A DNA stretch of 11,391 nt from contig JACDEN010000041.1 of the NCBI GenBank assembly GCA_013816415.1, forward strand, positions 1 to 11,391, given 5' to 3'. The stretch comes from Planctomycetota bacterium. GTDB taxonomy: Bacteria; Planctomycetota; UBA11346. Under the pieces are notes generated by a model. The model was not told the DNA's origin, did no database searches, and saw only the letters and a list, made by a program, of their open reading frames with translations. Shown here one piece after another: positions 6,264 to 11,391 of the stretch. Positions within the stretch are counted from its first letter, which is position 1. Every line of letters starts with the position of its first letter. Made by a program: the position numbers and the translations under genes.

Positions 6264-7331
6264 TCAGCCAGTTCCCGCTCCCGTCTTCGTCGTCGTCGCC
6301 CCCATCGCAACCGGCCGACCCTCAGCCGCACTCAGATAGATCGCATCCAACAACTCCTGCACCGCCACCCCATCCTCACCGGTCGCGGTGTGCGGTTTCC
6401 CATCCCGGATCGCCTCCACGAAATGGTGGTACGCGCTTTTGCACTCCGGAAACGGTCCATGTGGGGACAGATCCAGCTGCGTGCCATTGCGCTCCTGGAA
6501 GACCTCGGCTTGGAAGTCATAGCCTTCGCCGACGTTCTTCTGCACCAGTCCGCCCTCGGTGCCGAGCAGCCGCGTCTCCATCAGTTCGCCTTCCTTGATG
6601 TTCGCCGCCCAGCCGGCTTCGACTTCGAGCATCGACCCATCCTCGAAGCGGATCATCGCCATCGCGAGATCCTCGACGCTGTAGGACTTGCCCTGGCTGG
6701 CGCCGATGCGGGATCCCAGGTGGTTCCACGCGCCCGCCATCACCCACGTCGATTTGGGATGACCCATCAGCCACAGCGCGAGGTCGAGTCGGTGCACGCC
6801 GAGGTCGATGAGCGGACCACCGCCTGAGAGTTTCTTGTCGGTGAACCAGCCGCCAAGACCGGGAATACCGCGTCGGCGCAGCCACACCGTTCGGCCGGCA
6901 TAGACTTTTCCGAGCGCGCCGCCATCGACCAGGTTCTTGAGCACCTGGCTCTGGGGGCTGAAGCGGTAGCTGAGGTTGATCATCAGCCGACGTCCGGCTG
7001 TTTTCGCCGCTGCGACCATCTCGCGGCCCTCGGCCGCGGTCATCGCGATCGGCTTCTCGCACAGCACGTGCGCTCCGCTCGCCAGTGCGGCCAGGGTCAG
7101 TGGCCGATGCAGCGCGTTCGGCGTTGCGATCGACACCACGTCGGCCTTCGCCTTTTCGAGCAGCTCCTCGGCGGTGGTGTAGGTCGCGCAGTTCCATTCC
7201 TTTGCCGCGCGTTCGCGGCGCGCCGCGTCGATGTCCGCGACCGCCACCAGCTGGCAGTCCTTGTGTTCGGAGTAGGCCTTGGCGTGGCCGCGGCCCATGC
7301 CGAGGCCGATAACTGCGCAGCGGATGGTCAT
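6264..7331 (-). CDS. Gfo/Idh/MocA family oxidoreductase (ThuB-like partner of ThuA)
   Basis: A 355-aa NAD(P)-dependent sugar/polyol oxidoreductase. The nucleotide loop IGLGMGRGH is at 8-16, the acidic VADID at 31-35 favours NAD over NADP, and the CEKP motif is at 91-94. GGGPLIDLGVHRLDLALWLMG at 170-190 carries the D176/H180 pair expected for catalysis. The start at 7331 has GAGGAG 6 nt upstream, which overlaps the thuA stop, so translation is probably coupled; the open frame upstream of 7331 is antisense to nothing useful and lies inside thuA. In Agrobacterium and rhizobia ThuA and ThuB (a member of this superfamily) work together in turning trehalose and related disaccharides into 3-keto derivatives. 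A similar role here is inferred from gene order, not from substrate residues. It shares the superfamily with the oxidoreductase at 2161-3447 but has a different loop and no cysteine cluster. Confidence 0.93.
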   Translation of the reverse strand: MTIRCAVIGLGMGRGHAKAYSEHKDCQLVAVADIDAARRERAAKEWNCATYTTAEELLEKAKADVVSIATPNALHRPLTLAALASGAHVLCEKPIAMTAAEGREMVAAAKTAGRRLMINLSYRFSPQSQVLKNLVDGGALGKVYAGRTVWLRRRGIPGLGGWFTDKKLSGGGPLIDLGVHRLDLALWLMGHPKSTWVMAGAWNHLGSRIGASQGKSYSVEDLAMAMIRFEDGSMLEVEAGWAANIKEGELMETRLLGTEGGLVQKNVGEGYDFQAEVFQERNGTQLDLSPHGPFPECKSAYHHFVEAIRDGKPHTATGEDGVAVQELLDAIYLSAAEGRPVAMGATTTKTGAGTG

Positions 7332-7337
7332 GGCATG

Positions 7338-7343
7338 CTCCTC
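7338..7343 (-). promoter_or_regulatory. Ribosome binding site overlapping the thuA stop codon
   Basis: The minus-strand sequence TGAGGAG joins the thuA TGA (7344-7342) to the GAGGAG that serves the oxidoreductase start at 7331, 6 nt away. Ribosomes finishing thuA would end on the next gene's binding site, which supports coupled translation of the pair. Confidence 0.8.
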
Positions 7344-8106
7344 AAACGGTGGCGGGGATGGACGGAGCGCGGGCCGAGATGGTCTCGAAGGATTCGTTGC
7401 ACCACGGGCTGTCATTGGTGGAGCGACGCAGCGCGGGCGCGGCCCATCGCGCGGCATTCGCCAGCACCTTCTGGATGTTCCGATCGTGATAGGTCGGGTG
7501 GGTCTCGTGCCCTGGCCGGAAATAGAACACGCGGCCGTGCCCGCGCCGCCAGGTGCAGCCGGAACGGAAGACGTCGCCGCCTTCGAACCATGACATGAAC
7601 ACCAGCTCGTCCGGGGTCGGCACGTCGAAACGTTCGCCGTACATCTCCTCGTGCGGCAGCTCGAAGGTGTCCGGAAGTCCGGCCGCGATCGGATGCGCGT
7701 GCTCGACCACGAAGAACCGCTCCTTCTCCTCGGCTTCGCGCCAGCGTAGCGAGCAGTTGGTTCCCATCAGCAGCTTGAATGGTTTCGCATAATGCGCCGA
7801 ATGCAGGGCGATGAAGCCCATGCCGCCGAGCACCCGCTGCTGCACGCGCTGGGCGATGGCGTCGCTGACCTCGCCGTGGGCGCAGTGTCCCCACCAGAAC
7901 AGGACATCCGTCTGGTCGAGGACGGCTTCCGTCAGCCCGTGCTCCGGCTCGTCGAGCGTCGCGGTACGCACCTGCAGTCCGGTCGCGCGCAGGCTCGAGG
8001 CGATACAGCCATGGATGCCCTGGGGATAGATGGCGCGCACCGGCGCATCCGTGACCTCGTGGCGGCCCTCGTTCCAGACGGTGACGCGGATGGGATTCTG
8101 CTGCAT
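7342..8106 (-). CDS. thuA: ThuA-like trehalose utilisation protein
   Basis: A 254-aa cytoplasmic protein with the glutamine-amidotransferase-like ThuA fold. The diagnostic motifs are in order: VTVWNEGRHE (8-17), IYPQGIHGCIA (26-36), WWGHCAHGEV (71-80), FIALHSAHYAKPFKLLMGT (98-116), EEMYGE (153-158) and FRPGHETHPTY (196-206). In Agrobacterium and rhizobia ThuA acts with ThuB in catabolism of trehalose, maltitol and sucrose isomers through 3-keto intermediates; its exact chemistry is less settled. The ATG at 8106 has GAGGAG 5 nt upstream and a promoter candidate just behind it, and the family N-terminus starts there. It is the first gene of a two-gene operon with the ThuB-like oxidoreductase and is divergent from an AraC-type regulator. 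The last 25 residues or so go beyond the conserved domain and are not recognised. The substrate may be a disaccharide other than trehalose. Confidence 0.9.
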   Translation of the reverse strand: MQQNPIRVTVWNEGRHEVTDAPVRAIYPQGIHGCIASSLRATGLQVRTATLDEPEHGLTEAVLDQTDVLFWWGHCAHGEVSDAIAQRVQQRVLGGMGFIALHSAHYAKPFKLLMGTNCSLRWREAEEKERFFVVEHAHPIAAGLPDTFELPHEEMYGERFDVPTPDELVFMSWFEGGDVFRSGCTWRRGHGRVFYFRPGHETHPTYHDRNIQKVLANAARWAAPALRRSTNDSPWCNESFETISARAPSIPATV

Positions 8107-8124
8107 GGGTGCTCCTCGGCCCGC

Positions 8125-8154
8125 ATTTTAGCGGCTTCCCTTCTCGGAGATCAA
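8125..8154 (-). promoter_or_regulatory. Sigma70-type promoter of the thuA operon
   Basis: On the minus strand TTGATC (8154-8149, 4/6 to the -35 consensus) and TAAAAT (8130-8125, 5/6 to the -10) are separated by 18 bp. Transcription would start near 8118, directly before the GAGGAG at 8117-8112, giving a very short leader. It occupies the 63-bp gap shared with the divergent AraC-type regulator, which is where that regulator would be expected to bind. No obvious operator repeat was found. Confidence 0.55.
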
Positions 8155-8169
8155 CCGGATAACGGCGGC

Positions 8170-9081
8170 ATGGATGGTACTTTTCCGGCATCACCGCGTG
8201 ATGCTTCCCCGGCCTTCTCACTACGGACGTTCACCATCCAGGTGCTCGACGCCGTCCTGCATGCGACTGCCGTCGGACGCTGCCCGGTGCGGACGCTGGC
8301 TCCGGCGACCGAGCCGCCCCCGCCGCAATGGCGCCACATCCATTCCCAGCCCGAACTGTTCATCCAATGCGGGGGCGCGACGCGCTTCGTCTTTCCCGAG
8401 TCGCCGCGCGAGCTCGAGTTGCGGGCGGGCGAGGTGCTGCCGATGCCGGCCCTGCTGGCGCACGGCGAGACCGTCGTCGGCGGAGCGTCGTTCGCGAACC
8501 TGGTCTTCATGCCCAACGAACGGCAGATCGCCTATCATCTCGCGCGTCGATCGCGCAAGTATCCGACGCGTCCCGACGGTGCCGCCTCCGACATCGTCAC
8601 CACCCCCGATGCCCGGCTGGCGGTCGCCGCGCTGGAAGGCCTGGTGCGCTGCGCCCGGACCCCGGAACCGGTCCGGAGCGAGGTCGCGGGATGGTTCACC
8701 TCGTGGGCCAGCCTGATCCGCGGGCTGATCGCGGATGCTCCGACCCGGGATTCCGACGATGACCGGGTCGCCCGCTGCCGCTCGCTGGTCGAGACCTACC
8801 TGTCCAAGGCCGACCTCTCGGTGGAACTGCTCGCCCACTGGTGCGGGTGCAGCGCCGATCATCTGGGGCGCACGTTCCGCCAGGACACCGGAGAGACCCT
8901 CGCCGGGCACATCGTCCGCATGCGCATCACGCGGGCCCGCGCGCTGCTCGCGGCATCCGACCTGCCGGTCCGCACGGTCGCCGATGCGGTCGGGCACCGC
9001 GACCCCTCGTACTTCTGCCGCAGCTTCCGGCGCGAGGTGGGCATGACGCCTGAGGCTTGGCGTCGCCGCGGCGCGCGCTGA
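8170..9081 (+). CDS. AraC-family transcriptional regulator, divergent from thuA
   Basis: A 303-aa sugar-type AraC regulator. The N-terminal half has a cupin-like sensor with HIHSQPELFIQCGGATRFVF at 56-75 and RAGEVLPMPALLAHGE at 85-100, the usual shape of a small-molecule sensing domain. The C-terminal about 100 residues hold two helix-turn-helix motifs: LSVELLAHWCGCSADHLGRTF (216-236) and VRTVADAVGHRDPSYFCRSFRR (267-288), ending in the typical GMTPEAWRR. The ATG at 8170 was chosen for position; its ribosome binding site is weak (GGAT about 9 nt upstream), and earlier in-frame starts lie inside thuA. It is divergent from thuA across 63 bp, so it most likely controls the thuA-gfo operon and possibly itself. 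The ligand is unknown but is plausibly the sugar substrate or its keto product. Confidence 0.93.
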   Translation: MDGTFPASPRDASPAFSLRTFTIQVLDAVLHATAVGRCPVRTLAPATEPPPPQWRHIHSQPELFIQCGGATRFVFPESPRELELRAGEVLPMPALLAHGETVVGGASFANLVFMPNERQIAYHLARRSRKYPTRPDGAASDIVTTPDARLAVAALEGLVRCARTPEPVRSEVAGWFTSWASLIRGLIADAPTRDSDDDRVARCRSLVETYLSKADLSVELLAHWCGCSADHLGRTFRQDTGETLAGHIVRMRITRARALLAASDLPVRTVADAVGHRDPSYFCRSFRREVGMTPEAWRRRGAR

Positions 9082-9131
9082 TGGCGGCCGAGGCGCTGGC
9101 TTGGCAGGACGGATCGGGTACCGTGCCGGCG

Positions 9132-10595
9132 ATGTCGGTCGATCTGCTCAATCGGCTGGTGCGCGCGGTGGTCTTGCTGGGACTGGTCGGCTTCTTCGCG
9201 TACAGCCTGGTCTCCGGACTGCTCGAGAACGATCCGCGGATGGGCCGCCTCGAGAAGGGCGGCGGCCAGGATCCCGGCGTGCGTGTGCTGCTGCTCAACC
9301 GCCTCAACCCTCCTGCGGATCCCGTCCGGTTCTACGACAAGATCGACATCATCATCCTCGAGCCGGTCGACGTCATCAGCCCCAACCTGCCCGATGATCC
9401 GCAGTACCACCTGACGCTGCGCGCCGGCTCGACCCTGCGCGTCCAATCGGACACCAACACCGGGCTCATGCTCGGGTCCAAGGAATGGGGCAAGGATTAC
9501 ACCTGGCCGGTGTCGGCGATCCGTCTGCAGCCGCAGCGCACCGAACCGCCCGCCCCCATGATCGCCGGCACCGGCAATCCGGTCAGCCCCGCCCATCGCG
9601 ATCCGACGATGTTCGAGGCCTACGACCGGGAGCCGGTGTTCGCCCTGTCGACCGGCCGTTATCGCGGATCGCTCCAGATCATGTACCACAGCGCCAAGGA
9701 TGTGGCGGTGATGAACTGCCTGCCCATGGAGTCGTACATCGAAGGCGTCATCACCGTCGAGATGTCGCCGAGCTATCCGCTCGAAGCGCTCAAGGCGCAG
9801 GCGATCGCCAGCCGCAGCTACGCCTGGGCGCACCTGCTGCTGGCGCGCAAGGCGCAGCAGGAATTCGATCTGGCCGACACCGCCGAGGACCAGGAATACA
9901 AGGGTGTGGCCAACGGCAACAGCGCCGTCGTGCGCAGTGCGGTGTGGGAGACCCGCGGCTTGGTCATGCTGGTCGACCACACCGATCCCTTCGCGCCGTT
10001 GTTCTGCGCGAGCTCGGGCGGGTACACCGAGAACATCGACAGCGTCCTGCCGGGAGCCCGCGATGTCACCGGCCACTGGCCCCTGAACCGCGTGATGACC
10101 GCACGCCCCGACTTCTACTGCTTCCGCGGCGCGGACAGCCTCAACTACGGCTCATCGCACTGGTCGCACACCGATCTGATCAAGCCCAGCGATCTGCAGC
10201 GCGCGCTCAACAAGGTGCTGTCGACGCAGGGGAAATCGGTGGGCTACATCAAGAACCTGCGCGTCGGACGGCGCGATCCACGGTCGAACCGCGTGCAGAC
10301 CGTGCTCATCGAGCACACCAACGATCCCGAGCCGATCGAGATGTCGGCCAACAGCTTCCGCATGCTGGTCGGGCCCAACCTTTTGCGTTCGACCTTGTGG
10401 ACGGCCGACAGTCCGAAGCGCGTCGAGTCAACCGAGGGCAAGCGCGCCATCACCTACCAGATCGTCAGCCAGGGATACGGCCACGGCGTCGGCATGAGCC
10501 AGGTCAGCGCCTATCAGATGGCGAACGAATCGATCCTGGCCGAAGGCATCCTCAAGTTCTTCTATCAGGACATCCAGCTGACGCAGAAATGGTAG
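9132..10595 (+). CDS. SpoIID/LytB-domain protein, membrane-anchored peptidoglycan enzyme
   Basis: A 487-aa protein. Residues 7-30 form one hydrophobic segment (signal anchor or signal peptide), placing the rest outside the cytoplasmic membrane. The SpoIID domain runs from about 175 to 480: RYRGSLQIMYH, PMESYIEGVITVEMSPSYP, then EALKAQAIASRSYAW (218-232) with E218 at the position of the catalytic glutamate, CASSGGYTEN (292-301), and YGHGVGMSQVSAYQMA (449-464) near the end. In Bacillus SpoIID is a lytic transglycosylase acting on glycan strands stripped of stem peptides; in non-sporulators the homologues are presumed to remodel peptidoglycan. A 170-residue N-terminal region is not recognised. 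The start at 9132 puts the hydrophobic segment at the N-terminus but has no strong ribosome binding site; the ATG at 9081, overlapping the araC stop as TGATG, is a real alternative adding 17 residues. tgt overlaps its 3' end. Confidence 0.9.
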   Translation: MSVDLLNRLVRAVVLLGLVGFFAYSLVSGLLENDPRMGRLEKGGGQDPGVRVLLLNRLNPPADPVRFYDKIDIIILEPVDVISPNLPDDPQYHLTLRAGSTLRVQSDTNTGLMLGSKEWGKDYTWPVSAIRLQPQRTEPPAPMIAGTGNPVSPAHRDPTMFEAYDREPVFALSTGRYRGSLQIMYHSAKDVAVMNCLPMESYIEGVITVEMSPSYPLEALKAQAIASRSYAWAHLLLARKAQQEFDLADTAEDQEYKGVANGNSAVVRSAVWETRGLVMLVDHTDPFAPLFCASSGGYTENIDSVLPGARDVTGHWPLNRVMTARPDFYCFRGADSLNYGSSHWSHTDLIKPSDLQRALNKVLSTQGKSVGYIKNLRVGRRDPRSNRVQTVLIEHTNDPEPIEMSANSFRMLVGPNLLRSTLWTADSPKRVESTEGKRAITYQIVSQGYGHGVGMSQVSAYQMANESILAEGILKFFYQDIQLTQKW

Positions 10596-11391
10596 CCGGC
10601 GCAGACCTCGCGGCTGCGCAGCGGCCGGTGTCCTTCGAGCTGGTCGCGGTCGATGGCGCTGCGCGCGCCGGCACCCTGCGCACGCCGCATGGCGCGGTAC
10701 CGACGCCGTGCTTCATGGCGGTCGCGACCCTCGGCGGCCTGAAGGGGGTCACCGTCCAGCAGGCCGAGGAGCTCGGCCAGGGCGTGGTGCTCGGCAACAC
10801 CTACCACCTCGCCCTGCGGCCGGGGCCGGAAACCGTGCGCGCGCTCGGCGGGCTGCACCGCTTCAGTGGCTGGCGCGGGCCGATGCTCACCGACTCGGGC
10901 GGCTACCAGGTGTTCAGCCTCGCGGCAAATCGCCGCATCAGCGACGACGGCGTTTCGTTCCGCAGCCACCTCGACGGCACCGCCTTCATGCTGACACCCG
11001 AGGAGAGCATCCGCATCCAGCGCCTGCTCGGCGCCGACATCATCATGGCCTTCGACGAGTGTCCGCCCGCGCAGGCGTCGCGCGACGAGATCGCGGTCGC
11101 CTGCCGGCGCACCGCGCTGTGGCTCGAGCGTTCGGTCGGTGCGTGGCGCGGCGACGGTGTGCACGGCGGCGCGCGCGAGCAGGCGCTGTACGGCATCGTC
11201 CAGGGCGGCGTCTTCCGCGACCTGCGCGAAGCCTCGCTTGCGGATGCGATCACCCACGACCTGCCCGGGTACGCGGTCGGCGGCCTGGCGGTCGGCGAGA
11301 GCGCGGCGGAACGCAATCAGGTGCTCGATTGGCTCGCTCCGCTGCTGCCGCAAAGTCGGCCGCGCTACCTGATGGGCGTGGGCACGCCGCT
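10589..11391 (+). CDS. tgt: Queuine/preQ1 tRNA-ribosyltransferase, N-terminal part (truncated by window edge)
   Basis: 267 codons are open to the window end. The protein exchanges guanine-34 in GUN-anticodon tRNAs for preQ1, the first tRNA-bound step of queuosine synthesis. Signatures are KGVTVQQAEELGQGVVLGNTYHLALRPG starting at 52, TDSGGYQVFSL at 101-111 with D102 at the usual position, GVSFRSHLDG at 121-130, RIQRLLGADIIMAFDECPP ending at 160, GIVQGG at 202-207 and GGLAVGE at 231-237, the bacterial queuine-binding loop. The catalytic nucleophile region and the zinc-binding C-terminus lie beyond the window. The ATG at 10589 overlaps the end of the spoIID-like gene by 7 nt, implying co-transcription; the next in-frame ATG (M43, at 10715) would delete the conserved N-terminus. 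Confidence 0.97.
   Translation, partial: MVAGADLAAAQRPVSFELVAVDGAARAGTLRTPHGAVPTPCFMAVATLGGLKGVTVQQAEELGQGVVLGNTYHLALRPGPETVRALGGLHRFSGWRGPMLTDSGGYQVFSLAANRRISDDGVSFRSHLDGTAFMLTPEESIRIQRLLGADIIMAFDECPPAQASRDEIAVACRRTALWLERSVGAWRGDGVHGGAREQALYGIVQGGVFRDLREASLADAITHDLPGYAVGGLAVGESAAERNQVLDWLAPLLPQSRPRYLMGVGTP

Noticed and set aside
5591..6331. 246-codon minus-strand open frame over the repeat region and the four-helix-bundle gene
   Set aside because: It includes a low-complexity Ala-Leu run made by the hexamer array and is otherwise antisense to a confident gene.

Overview
The window is GC-rich, densely coded bacterial DNA with mostly strong GAGGAG-type ribosome binding sites. Its gene content is an alpha-L-rhamnosidase-like protein, two Gfo/Idh/MocA oxidoreductases, ThuA, a CE7 deacetylase, a secreted lectin-fold protein of unknown function, and SpoIID beside Tgt. 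That mix suggests a carbohydrate-degrading heterotroph, perhaps of the Planctomycetota/Lentisphaerota/Verrucomicrobiota group. This placement is an inference from gene content only; no rRNA gene or other taxonomic marker is present.

Left block (1-4443, minus strand), in transcription order: ribonuclease Z (rnz), a Gfo/Idh/MocA oxidoreductase with a cysteine cluster, a secreted two-part protein (lectin-like fold, proline-rich linker, unrecognised C-terminal region), and the N-terminal 142 codons of a rhamnosidase-like glycoside hydrolase that runs off the window. The gaps are 36, 122 and 129 bp, so rnz and the oxidoreductase are probably co-transcribed, with the other two possibly included. 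Divergent from rnz (4550-5512, plus strand) is a CE7 acetylxylan esterase/cephalosporin-C deacetylase with its full catalytic signature.

Middle (5504-6263): this is the oddest stretch. A 350-bp gene-free region holds an 11-unit GCTTNN hexamer array, a shorter AAGCNN array in the opposite orientation, and an 83-nt multi-segment hairpin. Next comes a small gene for a four-helix-bundle protein of the 23S rRNA-intervening-sequence (S23/IVP) family. No rRNA is nearby, so this is a stand-alone IVP gene with its own structured leader. It is the best candidate in the window for something undescribed.

Right block: a compact thuA-gfo operon (8106-6264, minus strand) has a recognisable promoter and faces a divergent AraC-family regulator (8170-9081, plus strand) across 63 bp. 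This looks like a small regulated unit for sugar/disaccharide oxidation by the 3-keto route known for ThuA/ThuB. Downstream of araC on the plus strand follow a membrane-anchored SpoIID/LytB-family peptidoglycan enzyme and tgt (queuine tRNA-ribosyltransferase). tgt overlaps the spoIID-like gene by 7 nt and is cut by the window end.
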